Positions 1 to 7,222 of a DNA stretch of 21,880 nt are shown here, piece after piece. Origin of the DNA: a virus. Below the pieces are notes generated by a model that did no database searches, was not told the origin of the DNA, and saw only the letters and a list, made by a program, of their open reading frames with translations. Positions within the stretch are counted from its first letter, which is position 1. Each line of letters begins with the position of its first letter. A program made the position numbers and the translations under genes. The DNA lies in IMG/VR virus record IMGVR_UViG_3300020472_000194, positions 1 through 21,880 of that record; one strand, 5' to 3'.

Positions 1-204
1 ATTGAATGCGTCAAGGTCAATAAAGTCTGGACGTTGGTACTTCATTGCATTCTCACCTTCAGGTGCAACAATGAATTCTTCACAAAAATACTCAGCATTA
101 ACTGTTAATGCTTCAGCAGCACCGATGAGTTCATCAGTCTGCTCTGCATTGCATCCTAACACACGTGTGCAGTAATCAATGTCCTTATTCAACTGAGAGA
201 GCAT
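1..204 (-). CDS. Hypothetical protein, 3' end cut by the left window edge
   Basis: Only the first 68 codons are present; the frame is open through base 1. The translation begins MLSQLNKDIDYCTRVLGCNA and continues with an acidic, helix-favouring stretch containing two Cys (12, 18) and a later Phe-Cys-Glu-Glu. No family is recognised. The ATG at 204 is the first ATG after an in-frame TAG at 235-237, which supports it as the start. No Shine-Dalgarno sequence lies upstream; instead there is a short tandem repeat of ACTAT. The gene lies past the terminator of the upstream operon, so it probably has its own promoter in the 205-326 gap. Function unknown; likely a small phage protein. Confidence 0.7.
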   Translation of the reverse strand, partial: MLSQLNKDIDYCTRVLGCNAEQTDELIGAAEALTVNAEYFCEEFIVAPEGENAMKYQRPDFIDLDAFN

Positions 205-210
205 GACTGT

Positions 211-225
211 ATAGTATAGTATAGT
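211..225. repeat. Three tandem copies of a 5-bp unit (ATAGT / ACTAT)
   Basis: Three perfect copies of ATAGT lie 7-21 bases upstream of the ATG at 204. Read on the minus strand the tract contains overlapping TATACT hexamers, close to the sigma-70 -10 consensus TATAAT, but I see no convincing -35 element 17 nt upstream. It could be a -10 region giving a very short leader, or just a chance microsatellite. Confidence 0.6.
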
Positions 226-251
226 GTTGAGGGACTAGGACAGTTTGATTA

Positions 252-293
252 TCTTGACGTGATGTGTCTGCTTCTAAGTCAGACTAGTCAAGA
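252..293. other. Nested inverted repeats in the intergenic gap
   Basis: An outer 7-bp inverted repeat (TCTTGAC at 252-258, GTCAAGA at 287-293) encloses an inner 5-bp one (GTCTG at 266-270, CAGAC at 280-284). An 8-bp palindrome GACTAGTC (282-289) overlaps the right arms. The outer arms are 28 nt apart and the spacing is asymmetric, so a stable RNA fold is uncertain. It would fall in the leader of the gene at 1-204 if transcription starts near 312. Role unknown. Confidence 0.35.
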
Positions 294-311
294 ACCCAGT
301 GATCCTCTCAA

Positions 312-319
312 CATTTATA
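312..319 (-). promoter_or_regulatory. Possible T4-type late promoter box
   Basis: The minus strand reads TATAAATG, one base different from the T4 late promoter TATAAATA, and T4-like cyanophages are reported to use a similar late motif. It sits just past the operon terminator and about 110 nt upstream of the ATG at 204, a sensible place for a promoter of that gene. An 8-mer in AT-rich DNA is weak evidence on its own. Confidence 0.3.
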
Positions 320-326
320 TCATAGC

Positions 327-353
327 ATAAAAAAGCACCCTGTGTGGGTGCTT
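327..353 (-). terminator. Intrinsic terminator closing the tail-fibre operon
   Basis: On the minus strand a perfect 8-bp stem, AAGCACCC and GGGTGCTT, encloses a 5-nt loop (ACACA) and runs directly into a T tract. The last two stem bases plus four more give six consecutive T. It begins about 22 nt after the stop codon of the 122-aa gene (375). This is a textbook rho-independent terminator and ends the operon that enters from the right edge. Confidence 0.88.
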
Positions 354-374
354 GTGACAGTTCTTAAAGTGTCC

Positions 375-743
375 TCATTCTTGTGACGTGACCCCATCGT
401 TATTATAGGGTATAGTTCCATTCGGTGCAACCACATAAACTTCAATATAATAATCTGAGTCTTGTAGCTCTGTCTTTTGAGGAAACCAATCAAATGCAGT
501 ATCAGTTGCTTTAATCTCAGTATTAAATTCAATGAATGTATCAGGTGACTCAAATACTTCAGTGTGTTCACCAGTATCTACAGGTATATAATCCTTATAA
601 TACTCTTTGATTTGTGCTTTTTTGGTAGCATCATCCATATAATACCAATTACTAGCATTAATATAAAGAACATACTTATCCTTTGATGCTGCGTAACCAG
701 CAAGAATATCATCCATTCGTTGTAGATTTAATGATACTAACAT
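375..743 (-). CDS. Hypothetical 122-aa protein, last gene of the tail-fibre operon
   Basis: The family is not recognised. The protein is acidic and rich in Tyr, Asp and Glu, with no signal peptide or membrane segment. Residues 1-50 look helical (MDDILAGYAASKDKYVLYIN, then DDATKKAQIKEYYKDY). The second half looks more like beta strands, with a YYIEVYVVAPNG strand-turn segment near residues 98-109. The start shares one base with the stop of the upstream gene (TAATG), so translation is probably coupled; upstream pairing is weak (GGTG). The intrinsic terminator follows directly. Position after a chaperone-like gene in a fibre operon suggests a small structural or assembly protein, but that is inference from context only. 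Confidence 0.85.
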   Translation of the reverse strand: MLVSLNLQRMDDILAGYAASKDKYVLYINASNWYYMDDATKKAQIKEYYKDYIPVDTGEHTEVFESPDTFIEFNTEIKATDTAFDWFPQKTELQDSDYYIEVYVVAPNGTIPYNNDGVTSQE

Positions 744-1654
744 TACAGTTCACCACTCTCTATTCGTTTTAATATATCATCAATATATGCATCTTTATCT
801 GGATAATTTGGCTCACCAAGGTCACGACCTGATTGTCTATGACTCAACATACTGCTCATATTTAATGAATCATCAAGAGTATTCAATCTCAATAGCATAT
901 AGAATGCCATTCTCTGTCTCCAATTCATTAATGTACTATGAGTTGGTTTCCAGAAATGATACACACTTTCCATATATGATACACCATGACCATAATCACC
1001 ATACTTATCAACAATTGGTTGTGGTAATGATTCCTCTGCTTCTCTTGCTAAGTATTCCTTTGGTGTAATTGGAAACTTAACATCATATGCAATACCGTAA
1101 GTTGGGTCTGCTGGAATATCACGTAAATACTGACGATATTTCTCCCACATTGCTTTTTCTGCACCATCAGTAACAGGAGAATCTGACATCATAACATAAT
1201 CAGAATCCTGTAATAAGAAATTACGCATTAACCTCAACTTCTCCCAATTCAATTCAATCTTATTAACATATTCTCCCTGCAATGCAGCTTCAAGACTCTT
1301 ATCTACAGTTTCTTTGTAATCTATATACTTTTCAATTAAAACATCTTTCAAACTATTAGCTTCAGCAGGATCTAATTCACCAACAGGGAATTCATATGAT
1401 GTCCACTTACCGCCAGTTTCGCTTTTGACAATTCGTTGGTATTTATTTCTAGTTACTTGATAACCACCACTTTTAAATGCAGTGAACACCTCAAGTCTAT
1501 CACGTTCACTATGCCATAAAGGAAATAACAAAGGAGTTATTTCAGTATCCCAATACTTATCATCAATAAATTTACACACACCCTGATATGTAATACTTCT
1601 ACTCAAAGTATTCATGTGGATAATTACATCTTGTGTGGTAGCTGTTAACCCCAT
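743..1654 (-). CDS. 303-aa protein with a tail-assembly-chaperone-like motif
   Basis: Residues about 137-182 read WEKLRLMRNFLLQDSDYVM, then a spacer, then YRQYLRDIP. That is the arrangement of the phage tail assembly chaperone family typified by Phage_tail_APC (R..R..LL..sDw, then yRq.LRdiP). Such chaperones help tail or fibre subunits assemble. Here the motif sits in the middle of a protein far longer than the usual small chaperone. It is flanked by an N-terminal region (residues 15-115, PLLFPLWHSERDRLEVFTAF) and an aromatic C-terminal region (residues 220-260, MNWRQRMAFYMLLRLNT) that I do not recognise. The preferred start has AAGGA only 1 nt and GGAG 13 nt upstream, both off the ideal spacing; Met14 is an alternative start. 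A two-codon ORF (ATG AAT TAA, 1659-1667) lies between GGAG and the start. Chaperone function is inference. Confidence 0.85.
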   Translation of the reverse strand: MGLTATTQDVIIHMNTLSRSITYQGVCKFIDDKYWDTEITPLLFPLWHSERDRLEVFTAFKSGGYQVTRNKYQRIVKSETGGKWTSYEFPVGELDPAEANSLKDVLIEKYIDYKETVDKSLEAALQGEYVNKIELNWEKLRLMRNFLLQDSDYVMMSDSPVTDGAEKAMWEKYRQYLRDIPADPTYGIAYDVKFPITPKEYLAREAEESLPQPIVDKYGDYGHGVSYMESVYHFWKPTHSTLMNWRQRMAFYMLLRLNTLDDSLNMSSMLSHRQSGRDLGEPNYPDKDAYIDDILKRIESGEL

Positions 1655-1679
1655 GTCCTTAATTCATCTCCATATGTAT

Positions 1680-4600
1680 TTAGTGTGCTTTGATTAAGTA
1701 CTTACTTCTATGATACTTTGTAATCAAAGGAATTTCATTTGTTATGATAACAGAAGAAGTAACACTCAATGGTGAAGATCCATTTAATACAAAATCTCCA
1801 CCAGTGACAGTCATACCACTTTGAGTTGCATTAACTTCTCTTCTAACCATATCAATACCATCATCTTGACCACAAGTTTGATTACCAACTATCATATTAC
1901 CAGGTAATGATGCATTAGATGATGGTACAAATTGATATATCTCCCTCTCATTAAATGTTAATATCATCTGCGAAACACCATAGTTATCATTAGATGATAC
2001 ATTTTCAGGGACTTCAGATGCTGATGATCTATTTTGTGTGACAAAAAGATACATCGTTGACATTCTCATTGGATGATCATCATCTGGTGGTATCTGATAT
2101 GAATATGTAGCCCAACCAGGTTCGTTAACACTAGATAAAACTAATTCACCTGCAAGGGTAGTAGATCCATCAATAGCATCACTATAATATAATAATAAAT
2201 TCTCTTCTGGTGTATCACCACCATTAGAACCATTACCTTTAATAATATCAAAGTATATTTTATTAATGAAACTAGAATTGAGTGGACCAACAGTTAATGC
2301 TCTAGTTCCTTCACCCTCAAATCTTATATGTCTTGTACATTTAGTACTTCCATTAACATCTGAATGGAAAGTTGATGGCAATATAGGGAATGTTCCTGTA
2401 GATGGTGATACAATCTTTATCTTACCATCTGGATTAGCATCAGCCCAAATAGCAGTACCACCAGCAGGTGTTGTAAGTACAAAGTTTTGATCATAGTCCC
2501 TAGTTGCAGGGAATCCTGGTACTTTATATCCTCTACCATAAGCAACAGAATCAACTGGATTAATAGGAGTAGCTGGATTTCTCTTACTTGCTTTAACCCT
2601 TACATATCCATTGTCTCCAGCAGTACCACCACCAGTTCCAGCAGCTCCTAAACTACCTACAATAGGAACATCTATATTTCCAGTTGGTGCTGCTTGAACT
2701 TTGAATGAAACAACTGCACCAGAACCACCACCAGAACCAGCTGGATTTATTCCTTGGTTCTGTGCTTCAAATTCAGCTCTTATATATCCACCAGCAGTAG
2801 ATCCATTAACATTAATAGTACATAAATCCCAGAAACTATCTTTATAACCAGACTGTCCTGTATATCCACCTTTTCCTCCACCAGCATTACCATGACCTGT
2901 TCCTGGTGCTCCACCTCCAGCATCTTGTCCAGCATTACCACCACCTGCACCTGTGGATCCAAATCCACCTCCACCTCCACCACCAGATCCAGCAGTACAA
3001 CTACTTGATTGTCCATTCTGTCCGTTAAATCCTTGGACAGCATATCCTGGACTTAGACCAGCAACAGGACCATATGCATCTTGACCTCTATCACAAGTGT
3101 CTGGGGGAGAGAAACTATTTTCTCCTCCTCCACCTCCACCGCCGCCGCCACCGCCGCCAGCACCAGCACAAGTTTGACCTAAACTATCATTAATAGATGA
3201 TGCACCACCACCAGCACCACCTGTACCAGCATTTCCTAATTGTCCAGGTCCAGTTCCACCACCATCAGCACCACCACGACCTTTACCATTGTTAGCAGAC
3301 TCACCTTGTGTTTCAATACCAGTAGCACTACCATTCATACCAGCACTTGCAAGAATAAAAGTCAATGGTCCAGTTCCAGCATCTTTCTGTAAATATATCT
3401 CACTACCTACATTACCTACTCCACCACCATAATCCATTCCTTGTGCTCTTGTTGCACAACCAGAGTGACCAGCATAGTTTCCATCACCATATTCACCACC
3501 ACCTTGACCATTACCATCTCCACCTTTTCCTCCAGACAACCATACTTTAACTGATGTCACTCCTTCTGATGGCACTGGTATAGTTCCATTAATAGCAGTA
3601 CCACCAGCACTAGCATGTTGAATATACAATGCATTATTCAATGTAACTAAATTAGCACCGCCTGGTGGAGTAGTTCCTGCTTCTGGCCAATTAGTAGTAC
3701 CAGTATCATTAAATTCTTCTCCAACACCATCTCCACCACCACCATAAGAGAGATATGTAGGTGCAGCACCAAGACCACCAGTTAGACTTTGTTGTCCACC
3801 ATTTGCACCCTGATATCCATTTTGTTGGTATTCTATTGTTACGCCTTCTTCGTTCGCAAATCCAGCTGGAGTGATCGTAACTCCTCCACCCAATCCACCA
3901 AGAGGAGTAGTAGCACTATCACCAGATTTTCCTCCCCTTCCACCTTCAGCAGTGATTGTATATGTAGTACCATTAACTTCCAACGATACAGTAGCATTTC
4001 CACCATCACTACCATTGCTTGTTGCAAATCCACCAGATCCACCAGCTCCAGTCAATGTAATTTCATACAATACAACATTATCACCAGTTGCAGGTTGATT
4101 AAGATTATTAGGAGATTCTAATTCTGTTTCATATACAGTAACAATATCACCTGGATTATATGTAATAATATCTTGTAATCCAATCACTGTTAAATCATCA
4201 ATAACATATGCATGAGGATCATCTTGCTGTGGTATCGCTTCAAATATACCATCTGCTTGTTTAATAACTCCTCCTGATGGCATATCACCCGATGTTGGCA
4301 TCGTACCACCAGTAGGTTTTTCAGCAGTAAATGATGTTGATGAAGTTACTATTTTAATCTCATAACTTCCATTCCAATTACCAGTAGCACCAGTAATTGT
4401 TACCCAATCACCTATTCCTAAATTATGAGAATTACTAGTATTAACTACAATTGAAGTACCGTCAGAAGTAGCAGAAGAAACTGCAAGAGGTGGTGCTTGA
4501 GTTACTTTATATGATTGACATGCAACTGAATCATCTACAACATCACCAATACCAGAGACATTACCAAATGTTGCAGTTGAAGCATTTTGTAATCTTTGAC

Positions 4601-5771
4601 CTATAATACCATGAGAGTGAGTTTTAGGTATACCAGAAGCACCTTCAGGTAAAAATATATCAACCATCGCTGTTTGATTCTGATATATTGTAGTGAATTC
4701 ATCACTAAAACCAGCACCTACTGTTGGTGATGCTGTATCAACCCTAGAGTGTAAAAGATAATGATCATGTTCTGGTGGTCTAGGTAATATAGCATCATCT
4801 AAAGGACCAACTGTGTACTTAACAGAACCAGTCAACCTCATAGGAACAAATGTCTGAACATTCTCATATCCACTGGTAGTAACATCACTAACAGTAAAGA
4901 ATGATCCTGGATCATCTAATCTTGTCTTTGGTACGAACCACTGTCCACCAGTTAATCCAACCTTCACGTTAGCTAAATTACCAGGAACAGCAGTTCCACC
5001 ACCACTAACACCATTACCATATCCAAGTACTTTCTTTTCTCTATAATCAGGAACTCTAAATTCACCAATTAAATAAGGATAATCATTAATACTTACAGTT
5101 TTATTAAACATCACTCTTGGATGCTCTTCACCAGCAGTATTAAAATCTATAGTATAATTTCCTTGAGTATATTGAGTACCATCAAAATCGTCACCATTAG
5201 CATCAACTACCTTATAAACTGTTGTATTGTTAGGTAATCCAGTCAGACCACTATCATCTTCAACTAAACCATAACTATTACCAACTGTAAATAAACCTGT
5301 TGGAATACTACCAAGAGAATTTCCTGGTGTTTGTGGTACTGTTACTCTATCAATCAATACTACTCCAGTTCCATAAGGATATACTCTTTTATCACCAGAA
5401 ATATGATTAGGATCGTTAAGTATCTCAAAGTATAATTTATTATCATTCCACCACATCTTCTGAATAGAACCAGTTGGAGTTGGACTCTCTAATACAACAG
5501 AACCTCCATTAACATCACCTGTTTGCTTATAATTATCACCAATAGCAAGGAATAGATGAGGATAATCTGCTACTTTATATTTCTCTCCATCAGTATATAA
5601 CCAACCATCATAATTATATTCAATATCAGTTTGATATGATGGTTTTCCTGTCAGACTATTCTGAACGTCTGTATGCTGATCAACAACGACAGGTAAAATT
5701 GCTCCTATACTTGTATAAGAACCTTGCTTGTCGCTATAATAATTATTCCTAGTTGATCTATATGTTGGCAT
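1680..5771 (-). CDS. Large collar-type tail fibre protein with a glycine-rich adhesin-like domain
   Basis: The 1363-aa protein is modular. Residues 20-84 resemble the first half of a tail-collar domain (GAILP, YDGWLYTDGEKY, YPHLFLAIGDNY). A ~145-residue insert follows, and the second half resumes at about 230 with YPYLIGEFRVPDYREK. His-x-His pairs lie at 335/337 (EHDH) and 385/387 (THSHG). Residues 435-483 form a beta module (SNSHNLGIGDWVTITGATGN). Residues about 574-1055 are glycine-rich, with a 12-Gly run at 872-883 and strand segments such as VTSVKVWLSGGKGG. Residues 1090-1280 look like a beta-sandwich, and the C-terminus ends KYHRSKYLIKAH, like other collar proteins. Glycine-rich domains of this sort form receptor-binding tips in some T4-like phages. 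The start shares one base with the previous stop (TAATG) and has no Shine-Dalgarno sequence. Host-receptor binding is inference. Confidence 0.92.
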   Translation of the reverse strand: MPTYRSTRNNYYSDKQGSYTSIGAILPVVVDQHTDVQNSLTGKPSYQTDIEYNYDGWLYTDGEKYKVADYPHLFLAIGDNYKQTGDVNGGSVVLESPTPTGSIQKMWWNDNKLYFEILNDPNHISGDKRVYPYGTGVVLIDRVTVPQTPGNSLGSIPTGLFTVGNSYGLVEDDSGLTGLPNNTTVYKVVDANGDDFDGTQYTQGNYTIDFNTAGEEHPRVMFNKTVSINDYPYLIGEFRVPDYREKKVLGYGNGVSGGGTAVPGNLANVKVGLTGGQWFVPKTRLDDPGSFFTVSDVTTSGYENVQTFVPMRLTGSVKYTVGPLDDAILPRPPEHDHYLLHSRVDTASPTVGAGFSDEFTTIYQNQTAMVDIFLPEGASGIPKTHSHGIIGQRLQNASTATFGNVSGIGDVVDDSVACQSYKVTQAPPLAVSSATSDGTSIVVNTSNSHNLGIGDWVTITGATGNWNGSYEIKIVTSSTSFTAEKPTGGTMPTSGDMPSGGVIKQADGIFEAIPQQDDPHAYVIDDLTVIGLQDIITYNPGDIVTVYETELESPNNLNQPATGDNVVLYEITLTGAGGSGGFATSNGSDGGNATVSLEVNGTTYTITAEGGRGGKSGDSATTPLGGLGGGVTITPAGFANEEGVTIEYQQNGYQGANGGQQSLTGGLGAAPTYLSYGGGGDGVGEEFNDTGTTNWPEAGTTPPGGANLVTLNNALYIQHASAGGTAINGTIPVPSEGVTSVKVWLSGGKGGDGNGQGGGEYGDGNYAGHSGCATRAQGMDYGGGVGNVGSEIYLQKDAGTGPLTFILASAGMNGSATGIETQGESANNGKGRGGADGGGTGPGQLGNAGTGGAGGGASSINDSLGQTCAGAGGGGGGGGGGGGENSFSPPDTCDRGQDAYGPVAGLSPGYAVQGFNGQNGQSSSCTAGSGGGGGGGFGSTGAGGGNAGQDAGGGAPGTGHGNAGGGKGGYTGQSGYKDSFWDLCTINVNGSTAGGYIRAEFEAQNQGINPAGSGGGSGAVVSFKVQAAPTGNIDVPIVGSLGAAGTGGGTAGDNGYVRVKASKRNPATPINPVDSVAYGRGYKVPGFPATRDYDQNFVLTTPAGGTAIWADANPDGKIKIVSPSTGTFPILPSTFHSDVNGSTKCTRHIRFEGEGTRALTVGPLNSSFINKIYFDIIKGNGSNGGDTPEENLLLYYSDAIDGSTTLAGELVLSSVNEPGWATYSYQIPPDDDHPMRMSTMYLFVTQNRSSASEVPENVSSNDNYGVSQMILTFNEREIYQFVPSSNASLPGNMIVGNQTCGQDDGIDMVRREVNATQSGMTVTGGDFVLNGSSPLSVTSSVIITNEIPLITKYHRSKYLIKAH
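2615..4055 (-). other. Region encoding the glycine-rich domain of the 1363-aa fibre protein
   Basis: Residues about 574-1055 are dominated by Gly, mostly GGT and GGA codons, with interspersed Asn, Ser, Ala and Thr and a few Cys (772, 868, 893, 925). Three stretches look like related units in which a strand leads into a Gly loop: ITLTGAGGSGG (571-581), VKVWLSGGKGG (741-751), and VVSFKVQAAPTG (1020-1031) followed by GGGTAGDNGYVRVKA. The pattern resembles the Gly-rich fibre domains of phage adhesins, some of which pack as polyglycine type II helices. Whether this one does is inference. Confidence 0.75.
3123..3158 (-). repeat. Twelve consecutive Gly codons
   Basis: Codons 872-883 of the 1363-aa protein are all Gly, using GGC, GGT and GGA in mixed order. 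The tract is locally GC-rich inside otherwise AT-rich DNA. The mixed codons mean it is not a homopolymer, but replication slippage in steps of three bases would keep the frame and change the length of the Gly tract. Confidence 0.9.
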
Positions 5772-7222
5772 TATGTTTTGATAATATATTCTGATAGAAT
5801 AAAGGGTTGAATAAATTCATCCGCTTTTTTATTTTCGTTTATTTGTATACTAATTGAAGATGTTATAGTACCATAAGCTGTTATATTTACTGCATCAGTT
5901 ATTATTTGATATGTATGTGGTTCAACTTCAAAAGGAACTATATGTGTGTGAAGTGCTTCATTACCAAAACGACCTACTCTTGTAGTTAAGTTCAAACCAG
6001 CAGCATAACCTTCTTGAAGAACACCACTAGATTGATAAAATCCTGGATTAGCAAACGGTACTGTAGGGTATGTATAATTGGGAGTCAAAGGAGTCTCAAG
6101 TGTATAGGTTTTACCAAGAGGAGAACCAATTCCAAGGAATCCTGGTGTACAATTTTGAAAGTACTTACCAGCATATTGAATCTCACCAAAACAGTATTCA
6201 TCACGATCCCCAGATGCACCAAAACCAACACACGTGCCATTATTTCCAGAAGAATACTCCCACTTACCTGTTCCATTATATGATGCATCTGGTCCCTGAC
6301 CTGATGAACCATCAGCTAATGTATCGCCAGGTCCACCAGTGGTACTCCACTTAACATTAGCTGCACATCCACCATCAGCAGTGAAGTTACCAGATGTCAC
6401 ACCATGACATGTTGGCCAAAGACATAAACCCTGTGATAGATATGAAGAGCAAGAGTTACAACCTCCACCCCAATCCCATGCTCCTTCTGGCCAAGGATTA
6501 TCCCATGATGGATCTCTGTTTAACCTACCATCAGCAGCAAAATAACATAGTTCTTGTCTTGAATGAGCAAACCATTGACAAATATCAAGACTACTTCTAG
6601 TAGTTACTGATTTATATGCAAGTTGTGAATTATCAGGACCAGCATGAGCTTGTCTAAATCTTCTAGTAGTACTATAATGCATGTGTGGTTGAATTTGAAT
6701 ATTATCCACACCAGCAGTAGCAACCTGATTACCTTGACTTCTAGTAAACTGAGGACGAGATTGAAGATCTATTGTCTGTGATGGTAAATAGAAATCACCA
6801 GTAAATTCAACTTCCCAAGGTGATGGTGCTCTCTGAACAACTTCTAAACCAACACCTGCTTTAATCTGCTGTCTACCATCATCAAGAGTACAATACAAAT
6901 CATTATATCTACCAACATCAGATGCATTTGTATGTCTAATATTCTTCATCCTGAAATCAGGTAACTGAAATTGAGTATCAGTAAGAGTTATCTCATCTTT
7001 CTTAAATTTTGAGTTTACTCCTGTACCTAAAATCAATGAAAGAGCAGGAAATAAAGTAGCACTTAAAATTCTTCCATCACACCTAAGATATCCAGCAGGA
7101 ACAATATCTCTTGATGATCCTGTAGTTGGATCTTGATCTTCTGCTAACTGTCTAGGAAGATGTATGATAGTACCTGTTACAGTTCCTAACTTGGATTTTT
7201 CCTTATTGTAGAATACTGCCAT
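5771..7222 (-). CDS. Collar-type tail fibre protein with a cysteine-rich insert
   Basis: The 483-aa protein has a collar-like N-terminus (residues 14-100: GTIIHLP, PAGYLRCDGRIL, FPALSLILGTG, FQLPDFRMKN). His-x-His pairs lie at 180/182 (QPHMH) and 425/427 (LHTHI). The C-terminus, ADEFIQPFILSEYIIKT, is typical of collar and microcystin-dependent-type proteins. Between the His pairs is an unusual segment with ten Cys (215, 226, 255, 258, 267, 272, 286, 331, 344, 358) and many Trp, including WGGGCNSCSSYLSQGLCLWP. In T4 gp12 and gp37, His-x-His motifs bind metal along the trimer axis, and the same is inferred here. GAGGG lies 8 nt upstream of the ATG, which directly abuts the stop of the upstream gene. 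Likely a trimeric short-fibre or tip protein. Confidence 0.92.
   Translation of the reverse strand: MAVFYNKEKSKLGTVTGTIIHLPRQLAEDQDPTTGSSRDIVPAGYLRCDGRILSATLFPALSLILGTGVNSKFKKDEITLTDTQFQLPDFRMKNIRHTNASDVGRYNDLYCTLDDGRQQIKAGVGLEVVQRAPSPWEVEFTGDFYLPSQTIDLQSRPQFTRSQGNQVATAGVDNIQIQPHMHYSTTRRFRQAHAGPDNSQLAYKSVTTRSSLDICQWFAHSRQELCYFAADGRLNRDPSWDNPWPEGAWDWGGGCNSCSSYLSQGLCLWPTCHGVTSGNFTADGGCAANVKWSTTGGPGDTLADGSSGQGPDASYNGTGKWEYSSGNNGTCVGFGASGDRDEYCFGEIQYAGKYFQNCTPGFLGIGSPLGKTYTLETPLTPNYTYPTVPFANPGFYQSSGVLQEGYAAGLNLTTRVGRFGNEALHTHIVPFEVEPHTYQIITDAVNITAYGTITSSISIQINENKKADEFIQPFILSEYIIKT

Noticed and set aside
787-1068. Plus-strand reading frame of 93 codons
   Set aside because: It lies fully inside the 303-aa minus-strand gene, whose protein has family-like motifs; the plus-strand product is a His/Tyr/Leu-rich low-complexity sequence typical of a shadow frame.
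3123-3158. Programmed frameshift at the Gly-codon tract
   Set aside because: The tract mixes GGC, GGT and GGA with no slippery heptamer that I can identify, and the frame continues through family-like sequence on both sides.
3789-4121. Plus-strand reading frame of 110 codons
   Set aside because: It is the antisense of the Gly-rich coding region; the long frame arises from the repetitive Gly codons and encodes Ser/Thr/Ile-rich low-complexity sequence.
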